Assembly: GCA_027031025.1 (NCBI GenBank)
Contig: JALVEJ010000157.1
Coordinates: 1 to 10,661, forward strand
From: Flavobacteriales bacterium
GTDB taxonomy: Bacteria; Bacteroidota; Bacteroidia; Flavobacteriales; Flavobacteriaceae
Direction: 5' to 3'
Length of the DNA stretch: 10,661 nucleotides
The translations under genes and the position numbers were made by a program. The notes beneath the pieces are model-generated. The model made no database searches. It was not told where the DNA came from and saw nothing but the letters and a program-made list of their open reading frames with translations. Below, piece by piece: positions 1-6,724 of this stretch; the stretch's first letter is position 1, and each line of letters opens with the position of its first letter.

Positions 1-488
1 TGACTACGCAAAAAATTGATTTTGATTATATATTTTTTGCGACCAGTTCCGGCGGCACGCAAGCCGGAATGATGATCGGACAAAAATTGCATCATATCAA
101 TGCGCAACTTATGCCGGTTTTGATTGATAAAACCTCGGACTTTCAAGTCCCGCTTCAACAAAAAATCTATGATATCATTGCCGAATTTAATGAAATCAGT
201 CCGCAATATATTGACATAACATTAGATTTAATTCCGGTAATCGATACTTATAACCAAGCCGGTTACGGTATGCTAACTAAACACGAACGGCGTGCCATTC
301 AATTACTGGCACAAACCGAAGGCATACTTCTAGACCCGGTGTATACCGGCAGAGCTTTTTACGGCATGCTCGATATGTTAGAACGTCGACTAATTCCAAA
401 AAATGCAAATATTTTGTTTTGGCATACCGGCGGCATACCGGCATTATGTGCTTATGCAGACTCCTTAAAAACACAGAAGCATGCATAA
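1..488 (+). CDS. D-cysteine desulfhydrase / ACC deaminase-like PLP enzyme (3' part)
   Basis: This is the C-terminal part of a fold-type II PLP enzyme of the D-cysteine desulfhydrase/1-aminocyclopropane-1-carboxylate deaminase family. D-cysteine desulfhydrase would convert D-cysteine to pyruvate, ammonia and sulfide in the cytoplasm. The frame is open to the left edge (first full codon at base 3), so the start, and the PLP lysine that lies in the N-terminal half of this family, are outside the window. Visible family signatures are ATSSGGTQAG before the first internal Met (base 69), LLDPVYTGRAFYGM, and HTGGIPALCAY close to the end, where the family usually has HTGGxPALFAY. The DPVYTG form fits D-cysteine desulfhydrase rather better than true ACC deaminase, but substrate cannot be fixed from this part. 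The 3' end overlaps the next gene by 8 bases, suggesting co-translation. Confidence 0.88.
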   Translation, partial: TTQKIDFDYIFFATSSGGTQAGMMIGQKLHHINAQLMPVLIDKTSDFQVPLQQKIYDIIAEFNEISPQYIDITLDLIPVIDTYNQAGYGMLTKHERRAIQLLAQTEGILLDPVYTGRAFYGMLDMLERRLIPKNANILFWHTGGIPALCAYADSLKTQKHA

Positions 489-1137
489 AATACCCGTTTA
501 CTTGATGCCGGGTTTAGGTGCAGGCAATAAAATATTTACACATTTAAAATTGCCTGAAATATATGAAGTCCATTATTTGCAGTGGCTACTTCCTTACCAA
601 AACGAAACGCTGCAAGATTACAGCCGGAGACTTTGCAGGCAAATTAATGAAGAAAATCCTATTTTAATCGGCGTATCATTTGGTGGTATTGTCATCCAAG
701 AAATTGCCAAACAAATATCTGTAAAACAACTGGTTATCATTTCAAGCATTAAACATCATCAAGAGATGAAACCTTTGTTTAAGCTTGCCCGAAACACTAA
801 ATTATATAAACTGTTACCGGTATCACTTCTCAAAAAAAGACAACTGTTGCAAAAATTGGTTTTACCGCGCCCAATTCAAAAAAAATTACGGCTTTATCAA
901 AGATTTTTAGAGCTAGATGACACCCAATATATCCGTTGGTCGATTGAAAAAATCTTAACCTGGCAACAAAACCGCTTGCCTGAAAATTTGGTTCATATCG
1001 TCGGTGAAAAAGACCGGGTATTTCCACCTCAATATATCAACTATCCTAAAATAATTGTGCCGGAGGGGCGGCATGAAATGATAATCTTTAAAGTCAAATG
1101 GTTTAATCGACATTTACCGGAAATTTTAGCAAAATAA
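481..1137 (+). CDS. small alpha/beta-hydrolase family protein
   Basis: A 218-residue single-domain alpha/beta hydrolase, probably cytoplasmic because no signal peptide or membrane segment is seen. The triad can be read: nucleophile Ser66 in GVSFGG, acid Asp178 in VGEKDRVF, and His198 in EGRHEM near the C-terminus. The N-terminal PGLGAG (residues 10-15) lies where the oxyanion-hole strand is expected. The region from about 78 to 160 is rich in Lys, Arg and Leu and would form the lid; it gives no clue to substrate. The ATG at 481 lies inside the end of the upstream PLP-enzyme gene in another frame (8-base overlap), so the two are probably one transcript. The substrate is unknown; esterase or thioesterase activity is possible but unsupported. 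Confidence 0.85.
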   Translation: MHKIPVYLMPGLGAGNKIFTHLKLPEIYEVHYLQWLLPYQNETLQDYSRRLCRQINEENPILIGVSFGGIVIQEIAKQISVKQLVIISSIKHHQEMKPLFKLARNTKLYKLLPVSLLKKRQLLQKLVLPRPIQKKLRLYQRFLELDDTQYIRWSIEKILTWQQNRLPENLVHIVGEKDRVFPPQYINYPKIIVPEGRHEMIIFKVKWFNRHLPEILAK

Positions 1138-1323
1138 AATTGTATTAGAAAATTACTTAATCGGATGAAATATGCAGTTTATCAAATGATATGCGTCTTT
1201 CATAAAACGGGTATTGTATGAAATAGCAAAACAACTGATATTTGTATCAAATAATTGCAATATGTTTTCGCAATTGTTAACCTAAAATTCTCATAATAGT
1301 TAGCATTTATTTTGTGTTGTTTG

Positions 1324-1362
1324 AAAGCTGTTCATATTCAATAGGGTATGAGCAGCTTTTTT
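1324..1362 (+). terminator. hairpin terminator between converging genes
   Basis: A 13-bp stem (1324-1336 with 1347-1359, one G-U wobble) with a 10-base loop is followed on the plus strand by a run of six T (1357-1362). It would end plus-strand transcripts coming from the hydrolase gene about 190 bases upstream. The T run touches the stop codon of the minus-strand M15 gene (TAA on 1361-1363). On the minus strand the hairpin follows that stop directly but has only three T after it, so it is weaker there. Bases 1138-1323 hold no convincing gene. Confidence 0.75.
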
Positions 1363-2041
1363 ATGGACATTGCCAAACCCATTGCGCCACCGGATAAGAT
1401 TTTTTGCGATAAGAATAGTGCCACCATTCACTTGTAATAGGTTCTAAATCATATTTTTGCATCAGTTTTTTTAAAAACAAACGATTTTTTATGACCGTAT
1501 CAGGCAATTGATTATAGTTGTGATAAGCTTTTTTGCCAAAATAATCATAAGCTGTCCCCATATCCAGTTCTTTTCCTTGGGCATCTACAATTGTCAAATC
1601 TACCGCTAAACCGCGATTGTGCATTGAGCCTTTTTTAGGATCGGCTACATATCTGGGGTCGGGACGTATAGCCCAAAGTTTTTTTTGAACACTGCAGGGT
1701 CGATAACAATCAAACAACTTTAAACGCAAGTGTTTTTTTCGCAATTCTTTTTGAATGTTTAACAAGGATTCTGCAACCACTCGACGCACATAACATTTGC
1801 CGCAAGGATACATTTTTTTATGCACAAAGTTTCGGGTTGTGGCATAGCGAATATCATATATGAAACTACTATCCAAACTGTGCAATTCCACAAAATCGGA
1901 ATCTTGGGGTTGAGGTATAGTTTTTTGGACCGGCTTTGGCGCGGGTTTTTTATGCTTTTTTTCGAGATGCGTTTCACGACAAGCCGATAGACTTATCAAT
2001 AGAATGAAAAAATAATATGTTGATTTTTGTTTAATGGTCAG
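1361..2041 (-). CDS. M15 family (VanX-like) D-Ala-D-Ala dipeptidase, predicted lipoprotein
   Basis: A zinc D,D-dipeptidase of peptidase family M15, predicted to cleave D-Ala-D-Ala. Counting from the TTG at 1997-1999, the zinc and catalytic residues are His127 and Asp134 in SMHNRGLAVD, and Glu191 and His194 in SEWWHY; Arg100 in DCYRP matches the substrate arginine of VanX. A Lys/Pro-rich linker (residues 8-35) separates the enzyme from the N-terminus. The TTG start would leave only six residues before lipobox Cys7 (LSAC). The frame stays open upstream and supplies KQKSTYYFFILLIS, a normal lipoprotein signal. There is no ATG in that stretch, so I place the start at CTG 2039-2041 (226 residues); ATT 2033-2035 is an alternative. 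The CDF gene lies upstream on the same strand and the two may be co-transcribed. Resistance cannot be inferred, since no vanH or vanA partner is present; peptide recycling or nutrition is as likely. Confidence 0.85.
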   Translation of the reverse strand: MTIKQKSTYYFFILLISLSACRETHLEKKHKKPAPKPVQKTIPQPQDSDFVELHSLDSSFIYDIRYATTRNFVHKKMYPCGKCYVRRVVAESLLNIQKELRKKHLRLKLFDCYRPCSVQKKLWAIRPDPRYVADPKKGSMHNRGLAVDLTIVDAQGKELDMGTAYDYFGKKAYHNYNQLPDTVIKNRLFLKKLMQKYDLEPITSEWWHYSYRKKSYPVAQWVWQCP

Positions 2042-2060
2042 ATTAATTTTAAAAATTGCA

Positions 2061-2108
2061 ATCTGTAAAGAGATCGCTCCTACGAACGCAACGAACTGTC
2101 AACTTTCA
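2061..2108. repeat. possible intergenic repeat remnant between CDF and M15 genes
   Basis: This stretch differs in texture from its AT-rich surroundings: it holds GAGATCGCTCCTACGAACG, a direct repeat ACGAAC (twice within 15 bases), and CAACTTTCAATTAA. From memory, similar GC-richer fragments and strings such as TGTCAACTTTCAA recur between genes in Bacteroidota. Only one copy is visible here, so repeat status is inference. Confidence 0.25.
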
Positions 2109-2109
2109 A

Positions 2110-3027
2110 TTAAATACTATCCGTTTCAATAAAAACATATTTAATTTTTGGGTTACCGGTCGTAATTTTTTCTTTAATTTCTTTAACAATGGGCTCTATT
2201 TGTTTGACGGTTAAATCATCTTTAAAGTTGATGTTTGCACCGAGCAAAATTTCATCAGGTCCCAAATGCATGGTTTTGATGTTACCAAATCCTTCTAATT
2301 GCGGATATTGGGTTAAAATATTTCTAATAGCTTCTATCTCGGATTCAATTGCCGATTCACCAATTAATAAATGTTTGGTTTCAACAGCCATAAACAATGA
2401 AACTGCCGTTAATAAAATACCAATAAATATGGAAGCCCAAGCATCAAACACCGGATTATTAAAATAATAGGTTAAAGTAATTCCTATCAAAGCAATCAAT
2501 AAACCGATAACCGCTGCGCCATTTTCAATAATTACGGCAACGGTAGCGGCATCTTTACTTTTTGCCATGGCGGTAACAAAACCTTTGGGATAAGATTTTC
2601 TAAATTCCTTCCAAGCAACCCAAAGACTACCGCCTTCAAACAACAACGAGCCGATTAAAACACCATAATTCCAATATTTCATTTTCAAAGAAGTATCAAG
2701 ATGCCCCCCATGTTCTTGCAAATGTTTAATACCTTCATACAAGGCAACACCGCCCCCCAATGCAAATACAAATATAGACACCACAAAACTCCAAAAATAA
2801 ATTTCTTTACCATGCCCGAACGGATGCAATTTGTCCGGCGCTTTTTTGCTTCTTTTAATACCCCAAAGCAATAAAATACCATTAATCGTATCTATTAATG
2901 AATGAATACCCTCTGAAAGCATAGCCGAACTACCGGTAAAAAATGACGCAATGAATTTCATCACGGCTATACCCAAATTGGCTGCCATTGAGGCAAAAAT
3001 TGCTAACTTAGAACCGCCTGTTGCCAT
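2110..3027 (-). CDS. cation diffusion facilitator (CDF) family transporter
   Basis: A 305-residue inner-membrane metal/proton antiporter of the CDF family, expected to export zinc or another divalent metal. Six membrane segments can be placed at about residues 8-29, 35-57, 76-97, 119-139, 160-187 and 195-215, followed by a cytoplasmic C-terminal metal-binding domain (about 220-305). Segment 2 carries the metal-site pair His42 and Asp46 (SEGIHSLIDT), and HPFGHGKE (68-75) is the typical loop before segment 3. The sequence resembles the SLC30A9/ZnT9-like branch. In segment 5, where that branch usually has Glu-Asp followed by Ala-rich residues, this protein reads IIENGAA (Glu168, Asn169), so one expected acidic ligand is an amide. 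The ATG is at 3025-3027, with no Shine-Dalgarno sequence; the dapF-like gene diverges upstream. Substrate is not determinable. Confidence 0.93.
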   Translation of the reverse strand: MATGGSKLAIFASMAANLGIAVMKFIASFFTGSSAMLSEGIHSLIDTINGILLLWGIKRSKKAPDKLHPFGHGKEIYFWSFVVSIFVFALGGGVALYEGIKHLQEHGGHLDTSLKMKYWNYGVLIGSLLFEGGSLWVAWKEFRKSYPKGFVTAMAKSKDAATVAVIIENGAAVIGLLIALIGITLTYYFNNPVFDAWASIFIGILLTAVSLFMAVETKHLLIGESAIESEIEAIRNILTQYPQLEGFGNIKTMHLGPDEILLGANINFKDDLTVKQIEPIVKEIKEKITTGNPKIKYVFIETDSI

Positions 3028-3095
3028 AAAAATAATTTTTGGCTAATTTAACATTTTTTTCGGCAATTATATCCATAAAAACTGATATAAAAACG

Positions 3096-3103
3096 TATTT
3101 TTG
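3096..3103 (+). promoter_or_regulatory. putative Bacteroidota -7 box upstream of dapF
   Basis: TATTTTTG matches the TAnnTTTG -7 consensus of the Bacteroidota housekeeping sigma factor, 48 bases before the ATG at 3152. No clear TTTG -33 element is seen at the usual 19-21 base spacing. The box contains the TTG at 3101, which argues against that TTG being the start of dapF. Confidence 0.4.
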
Positions 3104-3151
3104 CACGATTCAAAATCCGGTTTAACATTTAGCTTTCATCATCTAATTTTT

Positions 3152-4102
3152 ATGCACGACTTACAAATCACATATTGTCACGGCTCTGAAAATTTTTTTT
3201 TGAATGTTGATGGCTTAACTTCACAATTTAATTTTAAAGAAGTTGATTATCAACAATTTACAATTGACGCTGTGTCACAATTATCCGGCATTAAAATAGA
3301 TGGCATACTTTATCTTTTGCCTTCAAAAAAAGCTGATGCCCGGATGCGTATTTTCAATCGCGACGGCTCCGAAGCTGAAATGTGTGGCAATGGTTTTCGT
3401 TGTTTGGGAAAAAAATTATGGCAAATTACCGGTAAATCAACCTATCAAATAGAAACCCTCAGCGGTATCTTAAAAGGACAAAAATTACCAGATATGTTTC
3501 CACAGGTTGATACTTATAGAGCTTTGTTTCCAAAGGTAAACTTTAACTATAAAGAAAAAGTTATTGATAATCAGATTATTAAAGAGTTGTCACCTGATTT
3601 AAAATTTTCAAGTGTTAATATTGGCAACCCGCATTTAATAACCCAAGTAAATGATTTTGACGTCGAAAAATTAATTGAAATCGGAAAAAAAATCAATCAC
3701 CAATGTCGTTTGTTTCCACAAGGTAATAATTTGAGTTTTTACAAAGTATTATCGGACAACCGCTTATCTGTTCTGACTTATGAACGCGGGGTCGGCCCAA
3801 CGGCTTCATGTGGCACGGCTATGGCTGCTGTCAGTGTTTTAGCTGCACATCATAAACAAGTAAAAGCCGGACAACAAATAGAAGTTTACAGTCCCGGTGG
3901 AATGTTAGTTTGTCAACCTGAAAAAAAAGAAACTTACCAAGTGATGCTTTCCGGAAATGCCACTTTCGAACAACAATTTCAATTAACCTATGATAGTCAT
4001 AACCGGAAAATTTCAGCCATAAGAAACGTAGAATATTTTCAAGATGAAATTCAAGCATATAATACTTTTAAATCACACATAAAACACACATTAATATTAT
4101 AA
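3152..4102 (+). CDS. dapF: diaminopimelate epimerase, long HGSEN-type
   Basis: A 316-residue PLP-independent epimerase. DapF converts LL- to meso-diaminopimelate for lysine and peptidoglycan synthesis in the cytoplasm. Both catalytic cysteines are present: Cys78 in EMCGNGFRC and Cys220 in TASCGTAM. Substrate-site residues known from DapF are also recognisable: Asn14 (HGSENFF), Asn69 (RIFNRDGSEAE), Asn159 (NIGNPH), Asn192/193 and Glu211-Arg212 (YERGVG). It differs from the common form in having HGSENFF in place of GTGNDF, GPTASCGTAM in place of GETxACGTG, and about 40 extra residues, many in a C-terminal tail (281-316). I recall this variant from Lactobacillales and Listeria DapF. The ATG at 3152 is chosen because an in-frame TTG at 3101 falls in a promoter-like box. 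The stop overlaps the next ATG by one base (TAATG). Another amino-acid epimerase activity (compare CntK histidine racemase) is possible. Confidence 0.85.
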   Translation: MHDLQITYCHGSENFFLNVDGLTSQFNFKEVDYQQFTIDAVSQLSGIKIDGILYLLPSKKADARMRIFNRDGSEAEMCGNGFRCLGKKLWQITGKSTYQIETLSGILKGQKLPDMFPQVDTYRALFPKVNFNYKEKVIDNQIIKELSPDLKFSSVNIGNPHLITQVNDFDVEKLIEIGKKINHQCRLFPQGNNLSFYKVLSDNRLSVLTYERGVGPTASCGTAMAAVSVLAAHHKQVKAGQQIEVYSPGGMLVCQPEKKETYQVMLSGNATFEQQFQLTYDSHNRKISAIRNVEYFQDEIQAYNTFKSHIKHTLIL

Positions 4103-5133
4103 TGACAACACAAACAAATATTGAATATCAAAATTTGAGAGTTTTTGAAAGACTATCGGATGCAAGCGGTTGGACACCTCTGGTCAAATTACGTAAAAGC
4201 CTCAATGCCTATCCTAATGCCGAAGTTTTTGCCAAAATAGAATTCACCAATCCGATGGGGTCTGTCAAAGATCGCATAGCCCGGTATCTTATCAACAAAG
4301 CTATATCCGAAGGCAGCCTTAAACCCGGAGACACTATTATTGAAAATTCATCCGGTAATACGGCAATGGGGTTAGCAATGATGGCTATTGAAAATGATTT
4401 AAAATGCAAAATTGTTGTTCGCTCTACAACTGCCAAAGCCAAGCTCGACGCCTTGCGAGCAGTAGGAGCAGATTTGATTTTAGTAGACCCTTCTCTCCCA
4501 CCCGAACATCCGGATAGTTATAACAAAAAAGTCTATACCATTCTTAAAGACCATCCTGAATATTTCTTTCCCGACCAACACAATAATCCGGACAATAATG
4601 AAGCGCATTATTTAACCACCGGACCGGAAATATGGCAACAGATGGAAGGCAAAATAGATTATATCGTTGGCGGTATAGGAACCGGTGGCACTTTGACAGG
4701 CGCAGCAAAATTTTTGAAAGAACAAGACCCGTCCATAAAAGTCATAGCGGTTGATCCGGTAGGTTCTGTTTTTTATGACTATTTTAAAACCGGCAAACTC
4801 ACTGAGCCATCACGTTACTTAATAGAAGGTTTAGGAGATGAAGAACTTATCAACTGTGTTGACTTTGAATATATTGATGATATCATTCAAGTAACCAACG
4901 AACAAGCCATCAAATATACCCGTTTGTTAGCCAAACAAGAAGCTATTTTAGCCGGCGGGTCCAGTGGTGCGGCATTATTTGGTGTGTTACATTTACTTAA
5001 AACACTTCCTAACAAACAGAATTACAGAATTGTCACTATTTTTCCAGATTCCGGTAACCGGTATTTAAGCACAATATATAATGATGACTGGATACAAGAA
5101 ATGGGGATTGATTTGAAAGAAGTTTTGGAATAA
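4102..5133 (+). CDS. cysteine synthase / cystathionine beta-synthase-like PLP enzyme
   Basis: A 343-residue cytoplasmic fold-type II PLP enzyme that probably does beta-replacement on serine or an activated serine. Landmarks are the PLP lysine Lys56 in NPMGSVKDRI, the substrate loop SSGNT (83-87), the phosphate-binding GGIGTGGT (190-197), GGSSGAA (285-291) and Ser317 in PDSGNRY, the residue facing the pyridine nitrogen. The segment DPVGSVFYDYFKTG plus LIEGLGDE resembles the cystathionine beta-synthase branch more than CysK, but no C-terminal CBS domains are present. The usual PTSGNTG loop is NSSGNTA here (82-88), and residues 107-141 (RSTTAKAKLDALRAVG, then DPSLPPEHPDSYN) differ from common CysK/CysM, so the nucleophile is uncertain: sulfide, homocysteine, cysteine or an amine. 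Translation is coupled to dapF by the TAATG overlap, suggesting shared function. Confidence 0.85.
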   Translation: MTTQTNIEYQNLRVFERLSDASGWTPLVKLRKSLNAYPNAEVFAKIEFTNPMGSVKDRIARYLINKAISEGSLKPGDTIIENSSGNTAMGLAMMAIENDLKCKIVVRSTTAKAKLDALRAVGADLILVDPSLPPEHPDSYNKKVYTILKDHPEYFFPDQHNNPDNNEAHYLTTGPEIWQQMEGKIDYIVGGIGTGGTLTGAAKFLKEQDPSIKVIAVDPVGSVFYDYFKTGKLTEPSRYLIEGLGDEELINCVDFEYIDDIIQVTNEQAIKYTRLLAKQEAILAGGSSGAALFGVLHLLKTLPNKQNYRIVTIFPDSGNRYLSTIYNDDWIQEMGIDLKEVLE

Positions 5134-5168
5134 ATGACAAAATTTATTTTTTAAAACAAAAATTATTA

Positions 5169-5176
5169 TACTTTTG
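5169..5176 (+). promoter_or_regulatory. putative -7 box for nhaD
   Basis: TACTTTTG is an exact TAnnTTTG match, 44 bases before the nhaD ATG and 35 bases after the preceding stop. The expected -33 position holds only a T-rich run (about 5147-5152) without the G of TTTG. It suggests nhaD can be transcribed separately from dapF and the PLP-enzyme gene; no terminator is seen between them. Confidence 0.45.
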
Positions 5177-5220
5177 TTACTCTAAAATTTTAACCTAAAT
5201 TAACAAAATTCAACTTAAAT

Positions 5221-6597
5221 ATGACAAATATAATTATATTCTTGTTTGTGTTAGGCTATATTGCTATTGCCACGGAACACAAATTACGCTTGGACAAAAC
5301 TGTTCCGGCTTTATTAACTGCCGCCATTCTTTGGGCATTATTAGCTATCGGTTTCCACGAAGGCTGGTTTTCAATCATTGACCCCGAAGGGCATGTTTAC
5401 AATTTCCTATCCGGAGGCGAAGAAGCACAAGAAGGTTTTCATAAAACATTGATGCACCATTTAGGTAAAACGGCTGAAATATTGGTGTTTTTGACCGGTG
5501 CGATGACTATTGTCGAAATTATAGACTTGCACAGGGGCTTCGAAGTTTTAAAAGAATATGTCAAAACCAATAGTAAACGAAAACTTTTGTGGATTATAGG
5601 TGTGCTGGCATTTTTCTTGTCTGCTGTTATTGATAACTTAACAGCGACTATTGTTTTAGTTACTTTGTTGCGTAAATTGGTTAAAGATCGTAATACACGA
5701 TTATGGTATACCGGTTTAATTGTTATTGCTGCCAATGCCGGTGGTGCTTGGTCGCCTATTGGTGATGTTACGACAACCATGCTTTGGATAGCCAAAAAAG
5801 TATCGGCAGCCGGTTTGATAGAACATGTTTTTATTCCATCGGTATTAAACTTTATTATTCCTTTTGGTATTGCATCATTTTTACCGGTTTTTAACGGAAG
5901 TGTTAAAGGAGAGGAAGATGAAGAAGGTTTGGAAGAAGTTGAAAAATTGCTCAGTAGTAAAACCATGCTATATTTGGGTTTAGGGATGATTTTATTTGTT
6001 CCGGTATTCAAAACGCTTACCCATTTACCACCTTATCTCGGCATGATGTTGTCCTTGGGAATTGTCTGGTTGGTTTCCGAATATATCCATCCGGAAGAAG
6101 ATTTTACAGAAGAAAGAAAACATTTGTATTCGGCACACAAAGCCCTCTCCCGTATTGAAATGTCCAGTATTTTATTCTTTTTAGGAATTTTATTAGCTGT
6201 TGGGGCTTTGGAATCATTGGTTTATGGCTCAATAAACGGTGTCGAGATGGGCTCTCTTAGATATATGGCAGAAGTCTTACAACAAACCTTGCCTAATACT
6301 GAAATTGTAGTCATATTGTTAGGTATTTTGTCTGCCATAGTTGATAATGTACCTTTGGTAGCGGCTTCTATGGGCATGTTTGATTATCCGATGGATCATA
6401 TCATCTGGCATATGATAGCCTACTCTGCCGGAACGGGAGGTAGTATTTTGATTATTGGATCAGCTGCCGGTGTAGCTGCTATGGGTATGGAGAAAATCAA
6501 CTTTTTCTGGTATATGAAAAAAATCAGTTGGTTAGCATTCCTAGGTTTTTTAGCCGGTTTTTTAGCTTTTTGGATTGAAAAACTTACAGCTTACTAA
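5221..6597 (+). CDS. nhaD: Na+/H+ antiporter NhaD
   Basis: A 458-residue inner-membrane sodium/proton antiporter of the NhaD type (ion transporter superfamily), which would extrude Na+ or Li+ in exchange for protons and support salt or alkaline tolerance. About a dozen hydrophobic segments span the protein. Signature residues are Asp138-Asn139 in VIDNLTATIV, Asn172 and Asp182 in NAGGAWSPIGDVTTT, and the second-half counterpart IVDNVPLVAA, then SAGTGGSILIIGSAAG near the C-terminus. These Asp, Asn, Thr and Ser positions correspond to residues shown to matter in Vibrio NhaD. An acidic loop (about residues 230-245, EEDEEGLEEVE) separates the halves. Its length is typical. A promoter-like box lies 44 bases upstream, and a strong terminator begins about 33 bases after the stop. 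Confidence 0.93.
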   Translation: MTNIIIFLFVLGYIAIATEHKLRLDKTVPALLTAAILWALLAIGFHEGWFSIIDPEGHVYNFLSGGEEAQEGFHKTLMHHLGKTAEILVFLTGAMTIVEIIDLHRGFEVLKEYVKTNSKRKLLWIIGVLAFFLSAVIDNLTATIVLVTLLRKLVKDRNTRLWYTGLIVIAANAGGAWSPIGDVTTTMLWIAKKVSAAGLIEHVFIPSVLNFIIPFGIASFLPVFNGSVKGEEDEEGLEEVEKLLSSKTMLYLGLGMILFVPVFKTLTHLPPYLGMMLSLGIVWLVSEYIHPEEDFTEERKHLYSAHKALSRIEMSSILFFLGILLAVGALESLVYGSINGVEMGSLRYMAEVLQQTLPNTEIVVILLGILSAIVDNVPLVAASMGMFDYPMDHIIWHMIAYSAGTGGSILIIGSAAGVAAMGMEKINFFWYMKKISWLAFLGFLAGFLAFWIEKLTAY

Positions 6598-6627
6598 ACA
6601 CAATATCTGATATTTTATCATAAAAAA

Positions 6628-6712
6628 AGAGGCTGTCTCAAAAGGGCAGCCTTCTTTTTAGGCTTTGTGCATAAAATTAGAGACTGTCGCTATTGCTTTT
6701 AAGACAGCCTCT
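6628..6712. repeat. 85-bp element with 17-bp inverted ends
   Basis: Bases 6628-6644 and 6696-6712 are reverse complements with a single mismatch (AGAGGCTGTCTnAAAAG). The right half also forms its own hairpin, 6679-6688 with 6703-6712, ten pairs with one A-C mismatch. The arms can therefore pair in alternative ways: the terminator hairpin, the right hairpin, or one long outer stem. It could be a short MITE-like element recruited as a terminator or a duplicated terminator. Confidence 0.6.
6630..6659. terminator. bidirectional terminator after nhaD
   Basis: An 8-bp stem (6630-6637 with 6645-6652, one G-U wobble) with a 7-base loop is followed by TCTTTTT on the plus strand and preceded by a run of seven A (6622-6628), which is a T run on the minus strand. 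It can end both nhaD and the opposing DUF5684-like gene. Its left arm is also the left end of the larger inverted repeat at 6628-6712. Confidence 0.8.
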
Positions 6713-6724
6713 ATAAAATTATCC

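Noticed and set aside
1..1137. A sulfur-amino-acid cluster joining the D-cysteine desulfhydrase-like gene with the PLP enzyme at 4102-5133
   Set aside because: They are 3 kb apart, separated by two opposite-strand genes and a terminator, so joint function is not supported.
1253..1323. A small RNA ending at the 1324-1362 terminator
   Set aside because: The nearest promoter-like box (TTATTTTG, 1307-1314) has a mismatch and would start transcription almost at the terminator; the 6-bp inverted repeat at 1253-1275 is too weak to count.
1361..2041. Part of a vancomycin-resistance cluster
   Set aside because: VanX-like M15 dipeptidases occur widely outside resistance; no ligase, dehydrogenase or two-component genes are adjacent.
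3101..3151. A 17-residue N-terminal extension of DapF from a TTG
   Set aside because: The TTG is part of a TAnnTTTG promoter-like box, and the extension is absent from the family; the ATG at 3152 gives a normal N-terminus.
5439..6011. A 190-codon open frame on the minus strand
   Set aside because: It lies wholly inside nhaD, whose forward translation has clear motifs; the antisense product has no recognisable domain and is a shadow frame.
6628..6712. An insertion-sequence end
   Set aside because: Both inverted ends are present within 85 bases with no room for a transposase, so at most it is a non-autonomous remnant.
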